DNA from: Bacteroidia bacterium | Lineage (GTDB): Bacteria > Bacteroidota > Bacteroidia > Cytophagales > Cyclobacteriaceae | Direction of reading: 5' to 3' | DNA length: 64,000 bases | Assembly: GCA_030432655.1 (NCBI GenBank) | Contig: JAUILA010000001.1 | Location: forward strand, 62,001 to 126,000 | Shown here: positions 1-8,952 of the stretch, one piece after another | How positions within the stretch are numbered: position 1 is the stretch's first letter | Layout of the letters: every line of letters starts with the position of its first letter | Program-made: the position numbers and the translations under genes | The notes under the pieces: model-generated | What the model was told of the DNA's origin: nothing | Databases searched by the model: none | What the model saw: the letters and a program-made list of their open reading frames with translations, nothing else

Positions 1-247
1 CCAGAAGGCTCACTTCAAACAACGGGTTATCCATATTTTGTCCGATATCCCGGCAGATAAACCGTACTTCAGGAAGCGGTTCTTTTTCCGTCTCCCCGAT
101 GATCAGACTGTCCGGTTCCTCCTGATCTGACCGGACAATGCTGTCTTCCTCAGGAAATTCGTCGGCAGGCTCTTCCCTGTCCGCCGTGGTACAGGCACCC
201 ACTAAAAGGGCAAATAACATCAGGTAAAGGATCGTACTTTTCATAAC
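1..247 (-). CDS. Lipoprotein of unknown function (3' part outside window)
   Basis: The first 82 codons are visible and the C-terminus runs off the window edge. The protein starts MKKSTILYLMLF and has a lipobox ending VGAC with Cys19 as the likely lipidated residue, so it should be a lipoprotein of the cell envelope. After the cysteine comes an acidic linker rich in Glu and Asp (about residues 23-55), then a more ordered segment starting near PEVRFICRDIG. I recognise no domain. The start lies only 5 bases after the dnaE stop, so the two are probably co-transcribed. Function cannot be assigned from this fragment. Confidence 0.75.
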
Positions 248-252
248 AGTTC

Positions 253-3200
253 TCAGGAGATCAGTAACCGGCATTTGACCTCGGGAATTTTTTTCATTTT
301 GTTCAGTAATTCATCACTGGGATCAACTTTGTACCTCCGTGACATTAATTCAACCTGGATATCCTCGGCCGGGTCAACAAGATTTACACGCAGGGTGCAC
401 TGACCCTTATGGGTTGAACAGATATCTTCAATCTGTCCGACTATGTTATCGCTGAGATCCGTCAGGTTCAGCATAAGTTCAACCCCGTGCGCTTTCTTGT
501 CACGCAGGTCATTCAGCAGGTCAATGGACCGAATTTTAAACTCAAGGCGGTTATTACCCCATTTCTGCCTGACCACATGTCCGACAATGTACAGGAACCA
601 TCCCTGCATCATGTATTCCTTGAACTTAAGATAGTCGTCTCCGAACAGAAAAAACGTGAAATTCCCGTTATAATCTTCCATTGTAAGAGTACCGAAGGGT
701 TTACCGCTTTTCGTTGTCCTGTGCGCAAAGGTCGAAACGATCCCGGCCAGCCTGACTTCCTTGCTCTGGAGTTTTTCCAGGTCATTCAGTTCATTTAATT
801 CCGTATTGCAGAAGCTTTGTATTTCCAGCTTGAATTTATCCAGCGGATGCCCGGAGATATACAGGCCGACCACTTCTTTCTCAATGTTCAGTTTTTCAAT
901 TTCACCGTATGGCTCAATACCGATAATCTTCGGCCTGGGGGTTTCCATGCCGGAACTTCCGCCGAACAGGGAGGCCTGGGCACTCTCCGCTTCCAGCTGC
1001 ATCTTATTGGCATACTTGATCACCTTTTCAATCAGTGTTTGCTCGCCTTCAGGAGCCTGCAGGTACTGACGACGGTGAAATTCTTCGAAACAGTCAAAGG
1101 CGCCCGACATTGCCAGGCATTCGAAGGTTTTCTTATTGACCGTTCGCAGGTTGACCCGTTCGGAAAAATCGAATATATCTTTGTATGGACCATTCTCCTC
1201 CCGTTCACGGATGATTTCTTCCACCGCTGCTTCCCCGCTTCCTTTAATAGCTCCCAGCCCAAACCGGATCTCGCCTTCCTTGTTGACCGCGAAGTTTACC
1301 CCTGATTCATTGACGTGCGGACCCAGCACCTTGATTCCGAGGTACCGGCATTCTTCCATAAAGAACGTGATCTTCTCAATATTGCTCTGGTTGTGGGTCA
1401 GCACTGCGGCCATGTATTCCGCAGGATAATGAGCTTTCAGGTAGGCGGTATGATAGGCCACCAGCGAATAGCAGGTGGAGTGGGATTTATTGAACGCGTA
1501 AGCGGCAAACGCTTCCCAGTCCTTCCAGACCTTTTCAAGGATTTCCGGATCGTGACCCCGCTCTTTCCCGCCTTCAATAAATTTCGGTTTGAGTTTTTCC
1601 AGCAGCGCGAATATCTTCTTACCCATGGCCTTCCGAAGCACATCGGCATCACCTTTGGAGAAGCCCGCGAGCTTTTGTGAAAGCAGCATGACCTGCTCCT
1701 GGTAAACCGTAATACCATAGGTTTCTGCCAGGAACTCCTCCATGTCCTGTATATCATAGGTAATCTCCTCGCTGCCGTGCTTCCTGGCAATGAAATTGGG
1801 GATATACTCCATGGGCCCCGGACGGTAGAGGGCGTTCATGGCGATCAGGTCCTCAAACTTGTCAGGACGCAACGACCTGAGGTGTTTTTGCATACCCGGG
1901 GATTCAAACTGGAATGTCCCGTTGGTATCCCCGCGCTGATACAATTCATAAGTGGTCTGGTCATCAAGCGGTATCGTATCGATGTCTATATCCACCCCAT
2001 GCCGTTCTTTCACATTGACAATGGCCGATTTGATTATCGTCAGTGTCTTAAGCCCCAGGAAGTCCATTTTCAGCATCCCTGCATTCTCCACAACACTGTT
2101 GTCAAACTGGGTAATAAGCATGTCTGAATCCCGGGAGGTAGATACAGGAATGAATTTGGTCAGGTCATCGGGAGTGATAATCACACCACAAGCATGGGTA
2201 CCTGTATTTCGAACGGAACCCTCCAGTACTTTGGCTTGCCGTAAAACTTTGCCTTTTAATTCCCCGGATTTGGAAATCTGCAGTAATTCAGGCACTTCCC
2301 TGAATGCTTTGTCCAGAGTGGTGCCCGGCCTTTCCGGGATGAGCTTCGCCAGGTCATTCGCTTCGGGCAGGGGAAGCTCCATGACGCGGGCCGCATCGCG
2401 AATTGATGATTTGGCCGCCATGGTACCATAGGTAATTATCTGGGCGACCTGGTTTTTGCCGTATTTGTCAATTACATACTTGATGACTTTGTCCCTCCCT
2501 TCGTCGTCAAAGTCAATATCAATATCCGGCAGCGATACCCGGTCAGGATTCAGAAAACGCTCAAACAGCAGGTCGTAGGCAATGGGATCCACGTTGGTGA
2601 TCCCGATACAGTATGCGACCGCGGAACCGGCCGCCGAACCACGTCCCGGTCCGACTGATACCCCCATTTCCCTCGCCTTACTGGTGAAATCCTGAACAAT
2701 CAGGAAATAACCGGGGTAGCCGGTGTTTTCAATCGTCTGCAGCTCAAAGTCCAGCCGCTCGCGGATTTCTTCCGTAATTTCCCCATATCGTTCCTCAGCA
2801 CCTTTGTAAGTGAGGTGCCGTAAATAGGCATTCTCCCCGCGCTTACCTCCGTCCTTTTCATCTTCGGGGGACTTGAACTCGTCCGGTATACCGAAGGCCG
2901 GCAGCAGCACGTCCCTGTCCAGTTTGAACGGCTCAATTTTTTCCAGCAATTCGGTGATATTTTCAATGGCCTCGGGAATATCGCTGAAGAGTGTCTTCAT
3001 TTCGTCCTGGGACTTGAAATAATATTCATCGTTAGCAAAACCGTACCTGAACCCTCTTCCCCGTCCGATAGGGGTTGATTTCATTTCTCCTTCCTTCACG
3101 CACAACAACACATCGTGCGCCTCGGCTTCCTCCCGGTCGATGTAATACACTTCGTTGGCAGCCAGCACCTTGATATTATATTTCCTGGCAAAGGATAGCA

Positions 3201-4485
3201 GTACTTCATTTACCCGGTTTTCCTCCTCCAGCTTGTGGCGGATAAGCTCGATATACAGATCATCACCAAATACCTCATGGTACCACTGGAGCGCTTCCTC
3301 GGCCTGGTGTTCGCCGACATTCAGGATCAGGTAGGGAATCTCGCTGGCAAGTCCGCCCGTCAGCGCTATCACATCCGCGCTGTATTCCCTGATGAGGTCC
3401 TTATCTATACGCGGGTATATGCCATACAACCCTTCGGAATAGGCCAGCGAACTTAATTTTGCCAGGTTGTGATAGCCCTGTTTGTTTTTCGCCAGCAATA
3501 CCTGGTTGTAGCGCTTATCCGGATTGTCTTTGGTGAACTTTAGTTTAAGCCGTTCTTCCGCTACGTAAAATTCACAACCAACAATCGGCTTGATATCGTG
3601 GTTCATGGCCTCACGCACAAACTTGAATGCCCCGAACATATTGCCAAGGTCGGTGATCGCCACCGCGGGCATGTTAAGTTCCTTGGCCCGGGCAATCAGT
3701 CCCTTGATGTTTGGTACCGCCTGCAGTACAGAATACTGGGTATGGACATGAAGGTGGACAAACGGATGGTCAATTTGAGCCGCCTTTTCCGCATCACCCC
3801 CAAGCACGATCTTTTTCTTCTTCTGACGATGCGCGAAGTTGGCTGCATCCAGGTCGGGGGCTTCATAAGCAATTTCGGCCACCTCTGTTCCTTCAGCCGG
3901 AGAGACCACGCCTTTCGTAACCAGTCCGAAAAAGGCTTTTGCCGTGGCATCAACGTCATACGCCGCATCATGGGCATCATCAAATGGCTCCCCAAAAAGT
4001 TTTTCATATAATTCGATCAGCTTGGGAGCCTTCAATTTTCCACCGACACCACCACGCAGCTGACAGTATTCCTTGGATACCTCACTGGTATCGATTTGCT
4101 CATGAGCGAGCAACGATTCTCCCAGGGAAGTCTGATCGGTACGGACGAATTCCGCACCGACTATATGGTTGTCAAAATCAACATTGTGCCCGACCACCAC
4201 TTCGGCCCGTTCCATGTCTGCCCGGAACTGATCCAGGACTTCTTTGAGGTCTAGTCCGACTTCCAGCGCCCGCTGGGTGGATATACCGTGTATTTTTTCC
4301 GAATTAAACGGGATGGTGAATCCTTCCGGTTTAACAATCAGGTTGTTGCTCGACAACAGCTTACCCGTGCTGTCATGCAGCTGCCAGGCAATCTGAACCA
4401 GGCGTGGCCAGTTTTCCAAGTCAGTAATAGGGGCACTGTAATTATGAGGAAGACCGGTGGTTTCGGTATCAAAAATCAGGTACAT
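253..4485 (-). CDS. dnaE: DNA polymerase III alpha subunit with fused N-terminal 3'-5' exonuclease
   Basis: This is the replicative polymerase catalytic subunit (1410 aa). Residues 1-190 are a DEDDh exonuclease: D6 and E8 in FDTETTG, HNVDFD at 100-105, and H172 with D177 in HDAAYD. A PHP domain follows (HLHVHTQYSVL at 244-254). The C-family polymerase core has GPGRGSAAGSAVAYCIG and the catalytic aspartates PDIDIDF near residue 650, plus GTHACG. QASLF near residue 1170 looks like the internal beta-clamp binding motif, and an OB fold follows (VRLAGIVSTF). In Escherichia coli proofreading is a separate subunit (DnaQ); here it is fused in one chain, as reported for some Bacteroidota. The start codon gives a direct run into the exonuclease beta strand. 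It is followed closely by a lipoprotein gene. Confidence 0.97.
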   Translation of the reverse strand: MYLIFDTETTGLPHNYSAPITDLENWPRLVQIAWQLHDSTGKLLSSNNLIVKPEGFTIPFNSEKIHGISTQRALEVGLDLKEVLDQFRADMERAEVVVGHNVDFDNHIVGAEFVRTDQTSLGESLLAHEQIDTSEVSKEYCQLRGGVGGKLKAPKLIELYEKLFGEPFDDAHDAAYDVDATAKAFFGLVTKGVVSPAEGTEVAEIAYEAPDLDAANFAHRQKKKKIVLGGDAEKAAQIDHPFVHLHVHTQYSVLQAVPNIKGLIARAKELNMPAVAITDLGNMFGAFKFVREAMNHDIKPIVGCEFYVAEERLKLKFTKDNPDKRYNQVLLAKNKQGYHNLAKLSSLAYSEGLYGIYPRIDKDLIREYSADVIALTGGLASEIPYLILNVGEHQAEEALQWYHEVFGDDLYIELIRHKLEEENRVNEVLLSFARKYNIKVLAANEVYYIDREEAEAHDVLLCVKEGEMKSTPIGRGRGFRYGFANDEYYFKSQDEMKTLFSDIPEAIENITELLEKIEPFKLDRDVLLPAFGIPDEFKSPEDEKDGGKRGENAYLRHLTYKGAEERYGEITEEIRERLDFELQTIENTGYPGYFLIVQDFTSKAREMGVSVGPGRGSAAGSAVAYCIGITNVDPIAYDLLFERFLNPDRVSLPDIDIDFDDEGRDKVIKYVIDKYGKNQVAQIITYGTMAAKSSIRDAARVMELPLPEANDLAKLIPERPGTTLDKAFREVPELLQISKSGELKGKVLRQAKVLEGSVRNTGTHACGVIITPDDLTKFIPVSTSRDSDMLITQFDNSVVENAGMLKMDFLGLKTLTIIKSAIVNVKERHGVDIDIDTIPLDDQTTYELYQRGDTNGTFQFESPGMQKHLRSLRPDKFEDLIAMNALYRPGPMEYIPNFIARKHGSEEITYDIQDMEEFLAETYGITVYQEQVMLLSQKLAGFSKGDADVLRKAMGKKIFALLEKLKPKFIEGGKERGHDPEILEKVWKDWEAFAAYAFNKSHSTCYSLVAYHTAYLKAHYPAEYMAAVLTHNQSNIEKITFFMEECRYLGIKVLGPHVNESGVNFAVNKEGEIRFGLGAIKGSGEAAVEEIIREREENGPYKDIFDFSERVNLRTVNKKTFECLAMSGAFDCFEEFHRRQYLQAPEGEQTLIEKVIKYANKMQLEAESAQASLFGGSSGMETPRPKIIGIEPYGEIEKLNIEKEVVGLYISGHPLDKFKLEIQSFCNTELNELNDLEKLQSKEVRLAGIVSTFAHRTTKSGKPFGTLTMEDYNGNFTFFLFGDDYLKFKEYMMQGWFLYIVGHVVRQKWGNNRLEFKIRSIDLLNDLRDKKAHGVELMLNLTDLSDNIVGQIEDICSTHKGQCTLRVNLVDPAEDIQVELMSRRYKVDPSDELLNKMKKIPEVKCRLLIS

Positions 4486-5073
4486 AAAAGAAGCGTAGTA
4501 GTGGTTGGGAAATCAATCTCCTTCAACTCTCTAATATCGGAAAAGTGGGTGACAGAAGACAGCGAGTTGCGCGAAATATTTATCCCGTATTGATGCGGGA
4601 GAATTGTACTTAATTCATTTTGCCAGGCGGGTATGGAAGTATGATGATTTTGTAAAACGCTGACTGTAAGAAAGAAATAGGCCACTTTATATTGTATTAT
4701 ACGAATAAATTACTATCTTATTACAAACCACCAGTTTTCGGTCAACTCACTAATTCGGGTCAACAGAACAATATCAGCGATCAACCTAAACATCGTAATT
4801 ATGGTTCTGCCTTCGAAAACGCTTTACCAAACTCTGCTTATTATTATGGGGCTTGTGCTTATCGGCACGGTTGTGCTTCTAATTACCATCAATGGATATG
4901 AATTCCTCATGGAGTTGTCTGAGAGTTCAGTCCGCAGTAATCCAATCCAGTAAGCAGGGAGATTCTTCTTATCATTTTATGGCATGCCCTTAATCAGGGC
5001 ACATGGAGATATTTTGCGGCCTTTTCCAATCCGTCCGAAATTTTTTCTATTTTGCACGGAATTTTTCGCTTAA
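4486..5073. other. Long intergenic region between dnaE and the DUF6268 gene
   Basis: This 588-base stretch must hold the dnaE promoter (minus) and that of the 5074 gene (plus). I see no RNA gene or mobile element. It contains one possible 50-codon ORF at 4801-4953, described separately. A small inverted repeat, TCCCG/CGGGA with an 8-base loop, lies near 4581-4602. A TATTTTGC box about 20 bases before the 5074 start resembles a Cytophagales -7 element but does not fully match TAnnTTTG. Confidence 0.5.
4801..4953 (+). CDS. Possible small single-span membrane protein (50 aa)
   Basis: An ATG-started frame encodes 50 residues beginning MVLPSKTLYQ. A strongly hydrophobic stretch (about residues 12-33, with LIIMGLVLIGTVVLL) is followed by a polar tail ending SNPIQ. 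This is the layout of a one-helix membrane protein. The frame stays open back to a stop at 4678-4680, but there is no earlier ATG. No family is recognised and there is no clear promoter or ribosome binding site. It could equally be a chance ORF in a long intergenic region. Confidence 0.28.
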   Translation: MVLPSKTLYQTLLIIMGLVLIGTVVLLITINGYEFLMELSESSVRSNPIQ

Positions 5074-5943
5074 ATGATACGATCCCTACTCGTAGTCTTT
5101 CTTCTTGGCTTATCATCCCTGCCACTTGCCGCCCAGGATTATATTGAACTGGCCCAGCTCGGTTATCGCTATTCATTCCGTACGGATGCGCTCGAAGGGC
5201 AGTCAGAAGGAAGGGTGATTGAGGGTAAGAGGATTAATTTACTGGTGCCGCTTAAAATTTCGGAGAAGACCTATCTGCTGCCCGGAGTGCGCTACTGGCA
5301 GTATAATTTCAACCCGGGCGATAACCTGAACTGGTACCTTATCCAGCTTGGTTTCCAGACGCAATTGTCTGAAAAGACCTCGTGGCAATTCCTCCCGCTT
5401 ATCCGTTCTGGAATGTATGAAGGGGCATCCTTCGGGGAAGGGTTTCAGTTAGGTCTCCTTACTACCGTCAACCGCCAGGTAAATGACCGGTTAATGCTGG
5501 GTTACGGCATTTACACAAACCATGAATTGTTCGGGCAGCTCCTCACTCCGGTACTGGCCATTGACTGGCAGATCAGCGACCGGTGGCGTTTGTTCGGAAA
5601 TTTTCCCATGTTCAATACCTTAGCGTATGATCTCGGGGAAAAATGGAACACTGGTTTGAATTACCTTGGGCTGGTCACCTCATTTCGCGGGAAGGAAACC
5701 TACATAGAAAGAGAGAGTATAGAATTTTCCTGGTTTCTTGAATATTATATTACCAAACAACTCGTTACCCAGGTGCGGTTTGGTTATCCCTTCGGCCGGG
5801 AGTTCGTAGAATACGACAAGGACGACAAGGTGGATTTCTCCCTCAGTCTGATCCGGTTCGGGGACAACCGGGAAGCACTGGCGACATTCGACGATGTGCG
5901 TCCCTTTGTTACCTTTAACCTGTTTTTCAGGATAAAGAAGTGA
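5074..5943 (+). CDS. Outer-membrane beta-barrel protein, DUF6268-like
   Basis: This 289 aa protein starts with a signal peptide (MIRSLLVVFLLGLSSLPLAA, cleavage before QDY). The rest alternates short amphipathic strands with aromatic ends, for example LLPGVRYWQYNF, WYLIQLGFQTQL and ALTFNLFF-like C-terminal strands ending in FRIKK, as expected of an outer-membrane barrel. By overall pattern it resembles the DUF6268 family of Bacteroidota, whose function is unknown; that assignment is from memory of the family and not tested. It is 19 bases upstream of the first DUF6588-type gene and may be co-transcribed with it. Confidence 0.75.
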   Translation: MIRSLLVVFLLGLSSLPLAAQDYIELAQLGYRYSFRTDALEGQSEGRVIEGKRINLLVPLKISEKTYLLPGVRYWQYNFNPGDNLNWYLIQLGFQTQLSEKTSWQFLPLIRSGMYEGASFGEGFQLGLLTTVNRQVNDRLMLGYGIYTNHELFGQLLTPVLAIDWQISDRWRLFGNFPMFNTLAYDLGEKWNTGLNYLGLVTSFRGKETYIERESIEFSWFLEYYITKQLVTQVRFGYPFGREFVEYDKDDKVDFSLSLIRFGDNREALATFDDVRPFVTFNLFFRIKK

Positions 5944-5962
5944 ACCGACCCGGATAAGAGTG

Positions 5963-6994
5963 ATGTACAATAAAATCCTTACGTTTTTTTCAGTACTGGT
6001 ACTGACCATTACTGTTTCCACAAATGCTTATGCACAACCAGACCTGGACGTTTTGCTGCGCTCCGGGGTGGATGATGCAAATAAATTCATGGATGCCTAT
6101 CTGGAACCCCTGGCCAATGCCGCATCCGCCTCCCTGGTGAATGGGTGGTATAATACGGCCCGACCCCATCAAACCCTGGGATTTGATTTTACCATTACCG
6201 CGAATGCCGTCTATATTCCGGATGCGGACCTCACATTTAACGTAAATGACCTGGGTCTTCAGAATACCCGGATCGTCAGCCCTTCAAATGGAATTGTGCC
6301 AACGGTGCTGGGACCGGATGATCTGTCCTCCACGTACGAATATGGCGACGATAATACCGTGGAAGGTACTTTTAGCGGACCGGACGGGTTTGCATTAAAG
6401 GAGAATTTCGGAATGCAGGCAGTTCCGCTTCCGATGGTACAGCTGGGTATTGGTACCGTGGCCGGCACGGATCTGAAATTCAGGATTACCCCAAGGATCA
6501 GGTACGATGATGCCGAATTCCAGATGCTGGGAGGTGCCGTCATGCATAGCATCAGTCAGTATTTTTATGGTACGGACGGTCCGGTGGATATCTCCATTCT
6601 CGCCGGGTATACCCATATTGCGATGGAATACAGCATGGTGGATGCGGGGGTGTCCGAAGTAGAGACAGATAATGGGAAAAGCGAATTGGATATACGTGGT
6701 TGGACAGTCCAGGGAATTGTTTCGAAAGAGTGGGGGGTGATCACCTTGTACAGTGGCCTGGGATATAATTTTGCCTCTTCTGATATGGCCATGCTCGGCG
6801 AATACAGGGTTACGGATGAAGGGGGAAATCTCGAGGAAACGCTTACCGATCCTATCGACCTGTCATTCTCACAGAACAGTCCGCGAGCCTCCCTGGGATT
6901 TCGTCTGAAGCTCTCCGTTATCACCCTTCATGCCGATTATACCTTGCAGAAATACAATACCCTCAGTGCTGGACTGGGAGTGACGGTGAGGTAA
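5963..6994 (+). CDS. Envelope protein, DUF6588-like (copy 1)
   Basis: The likely start is the ATG at 5963 (343 aa); a GTG three bases earlier is also in frame. A signal peptide (about residues 1-24, ending NAYAQ) is followed by PDLDVLLRSGVDDANKFMDAY, then a barrel-like region with repeated beta strands ending TLHADYTLQKYNTLSAGLGV. The pattern fits the DUF6588 family of Bacteroidota, probable outer-membrane proteins of unknown role. The next gene is a close paralogue, sharing the N-terminal NGWYxTAR motif, the STYE/STYT region and the C-terminal TLHADYT.QKYN block. Together they form a tandem duplication. Confidence 0.8.
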   Translation: MYNKILTFFSVLVLTITVSTNAYAQPDLDVLLRSGVDDANKFMDAYLEPLANAASASLVNGWYNTARPHQTLGFDFTITANAVYIPDADLTFNVNDLGLQNTRIVSPSNGIVPTVLGPDDLSSTYEYGDDNTVEGTFSGPDGFALKENFGMQAVPLPMVQLGIGTVAGTDLKFRITPRIRYDDAEFQMLGGAVMHSISQYFYGTDGPVDISILAGYTHIAMEYSMVDAGVSEVETDNGKSELDIRGWTVQGIVSKEWGVITLYSGLGYNFASSDMAMLGEYRVTDEGGNLEETLTDPIDLSFSQNSPRASLGFRLKLSVITLHADYTLQKYNTLSAGLGVTVR

Positions 6995-7138
6995 GGCATT
7001 TCAATAGGCACACCAGGATACTAAAGGGAACCAGCGCAGAGAATTCCTGATACAAAGAATTAAAATGATTCCTTTCGTTTCAGGAACTATTTATACTGAC
7101 ATTTGTCTATTATCCTGATACGCAGAGAATAGGAATTC

Positions 7139-8179
7139 ATGTGTTACCGGTTTTTTCTAGTGGTGCTATTTATTTTTACCTCCTTACCAATGGTCCAGGC
7201 CCAGCCTGACCTTGGTAAATACCTGCGGGCCGGGGCAGCTGATGCCGAAAAACTCCTCAACCCCTACATGGAACCCCTGGGCCGGGGAATGAGTGCGGCA
7301 ATGACCAATGGCTGGTACCACACAGCCAGGACGCACAAACCTTTCCGGTTTGATTTGGTACTGATGGCGAGTTGTGTCTACATGCCCGATGACCTGCTTT
7401 CCTTTGCCCCTTCAGACCTGGGCCTGGAGAATACTACACTCACTGAACCGGCAGACGGACAAGTCCCGACCATTATTGGAAGTGAAGACATCAGTTCTAC
7501 TTATACCTGGGAATACGAAGGCAGCCAGGGCACATTCGCCGGTCCGCCGGGGCTTGATGCAGAAGACAAGTTCAACATGCAGGCGGTTCCTGTACCGTTG
7601 CTTCAGCTGGGGATCGGTACCATTAAGAATACCGACATTAAGATTCGTCTGTCTCCCAAATTCCGCTATGAGAATGTCCGCTACCAGGCGTACGGGGTAG
7701 CCGTAATGCACAGCCTTTCCCAGTATTTCACAACTGGTTTTCTGACGAAGTACGATTGGTCCTTCCTGGCTGGTTATACTACGGCCGACATGGTATATGA
7801 CCTGAAAAATTCAGAACTGGAGAATGTGGAAACACTGGACGGGGAGGGTATACTGCGAAGTTCCGGGTGGACGGTGCAGACGCTTATTTCCAGGTACATC
7901 CATGGTATAACCGTATATGCCGGTGCCGGGTATTACAAGGCTTCCACGGATATGGACCTTAATGGCTCCTATACACTCTTTGATGACAACGGGGAGGAAC
8001 TTGAGCAGCTCCGTGATCCGGTCTCGCTGGGGTACGGACAAAACGGACCCCGGTTCACCGCCGGCATCCAGCTTGAATTTGCCGTAATAACGCTTCATGC
8101 GGATTATACCTTTCAGAAATATAATTCACTGACAATTGGATTGGGTATTCTGGCAGAATGGAAGGAAAAAGAACATTGA
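7139..8179 (+). CDS. Envelope protein, DUF6588-like (copy 2)
   Basis: A 346 aa paralogue of the preceding gene. It has a signal peptide (MCYRFFLVVLFIFTSLPMVQA), then QPDLGKYLRAGAADAEKLL, NGWYHTARTH, a QAVPVPLLQLGIGT strand and the C-terminal TLHADYTFQKYNSL. Differences are spread along the protein, so the duplication is not recent. The 144-base gap to copy 1 contains no visible terminator, so read-through is possible. The function of this family is unknown. After the stop comes a cluster of CATTCCCGGG repeats that separates it from the convergent rsmG. Confidence 0.8.
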   Translation: MCYRFFLVVLFIFTSLPMVQAQPDLGKYLRAGAADAEKLLNPYMEPLGRGMSAAMTNGWYHTARTHKPFRFDLVLMASCVYMPDDLLSFAPSDLGLENTTLTEPADGQVPTIIGSEDISSTYTWEYEGSQGTFAGPPGLDAEDKFNMQAVPVPLLQLGIGTIKNTDIKIRLSPKFRYENVRYQAYGVAVMHSLSQYFTTGFLTKYDWSFLAGYTTADMVYDLKNSELENVETLDGEGILRSSGWTVQTLISRYIHGITVYAGAGYYKASTDMDLNGSYTLFDDNGEELEQLRDPVSLGYGQNGPRFTAGIQLEFAVITLHADYTFQKYNSLTIGLGILAEWKEKEH

Positions 8180-8201
8180 GCAGATGTTTCGTCAATCTCG
8201 G

Positions 8202-8297
8202 CCTCCTGTCATTCCCGGGCATTTTCCTCCTGTCATTCCCGGGCGTTTTTCCTCCTGTCATTCTCGGGCAGTGAACGAAGTGAACTGAACCGGGAAT
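8202..8297. repeat. Three tandem CCTCCTGTCATTCCCGGGC units ending in a hairpin
   Basis: Unit 1 begins at 8202, unit 2 at 8226 and unit 3 at 8251, with a period of 24-25 bases. Each contains CCTCCTGTCATTCCCGGGC; the third has CATTCTCGGG. The last unit pairs with CCGGGAAT at 8290-8297 (ATTCTCGG at 8260-8267), giving an 8-bp stem with one G-U pair around GTGAACGAAGTGAAC. The cluster lies between two convergent genes and may act as a terminator or be a dispersed intergenic repeat. A related core occurs at 52301. Confidence 0.7.
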
Positions 8298-8324
8298 CCG
8301 GCAACCATGAAAGACAGAACCCAA

Positions 8325-8951
8325 TTACATCTCCACATGCACAACCACCTTGGTTTCGAAGAATTCTTCCTCAAACCAACCGGAAAGCGGGTAGATGGTA
8401 TGGGGCCGCCTTATTTCATTCAGCTCGGCCGACAGGTCACCCCCTTTTAAGTAAAGGACCCCGTTTGGCAAGTGATTAACTGATTCAGCACCAATGTTTT
8501 TACGGATCCATTGCAGAAATGGCTTCATCCGGGTGACCGCCCGGCTGACCACGAAATCGTATTTCCCCCGGACTTGTTCCGCCCGGATCTGTTCCGCTTC
8601 AACATTCTCCAGCGAAAGCGCTTCCGCCACCTCATTGACCACCCGGATCTTTTTTCCGATCGAATCCACCAGGTGAAAGTCCGTATCCGGGAAAAGGATC
8701 GCCAGAGGTATTCCGGGGAAACCACCACCGGTTCCTATATCCAGCACCTGTGTTCCGGGGGTAAATTGTATGACTTTGGCAATACCCAGCGAATGCAGTA
8801 CATGACGTTCATAAAAATGATCCATATCCTTCCGGCTGATCACATTGATCTTTGCATTCCAGTCGGAATAGATCCCTTCCAGCGCTTCGAGCTGGCTTTT
8901 CTGGGTGGCGGTAAGGCCGGGGAAATATTTTTCAATCAGCTGGTATGCCAT
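8325..8951 (-). CDS. rsmG: 16S rRNA (guanine527-N7)-methyltransferase
   Basis: RsmG (formerly GidB) uses S-adenosylmethionine to methylate N7 of G527 in 16S rRNA. The 208 aa length is normal for the family. The SAM-binding loop VLDIGTGGGFPG lies at residues 69-80, followed by the acidic LVDSIGKKIRVV strand and the VSRAVTRMKPFLQW segment typical of RsmG. It starts 1 base after the nadE stop, so it is the last gene of the acpP-fabF-rnc-nadE-rsmG run. A stop TAA at 8325 lies next to the repeat cluster. Confidence 0.95.
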   Translation of the reverse strand: MAYQLIEKYFPGLTATQKSQLEALEGIYSDWNAKINVISRKDMDHFYERHVLHSLGIAKVIQFTPGTQVLDIGTGGGFPGIPLAILFPDTDFHLVDSIGKKIRVVNEVAEALSLENVEAEQIRAEQVRGKYDFVVSRAVTRMKPFLQWIRKNIGAESVNHLPNGVLYLKGGDLSAELNEIRRPHTIYPLSGWFEEEFFETKVVVHVEM

Positions 8952-8952
8952 A

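Noticed and set aside
4581-4602. TCCCG/CGGGA hairpin before dnaE
   Set aside because: Short stem with no T run and no gene ending nearby, so it is not called a terminator.
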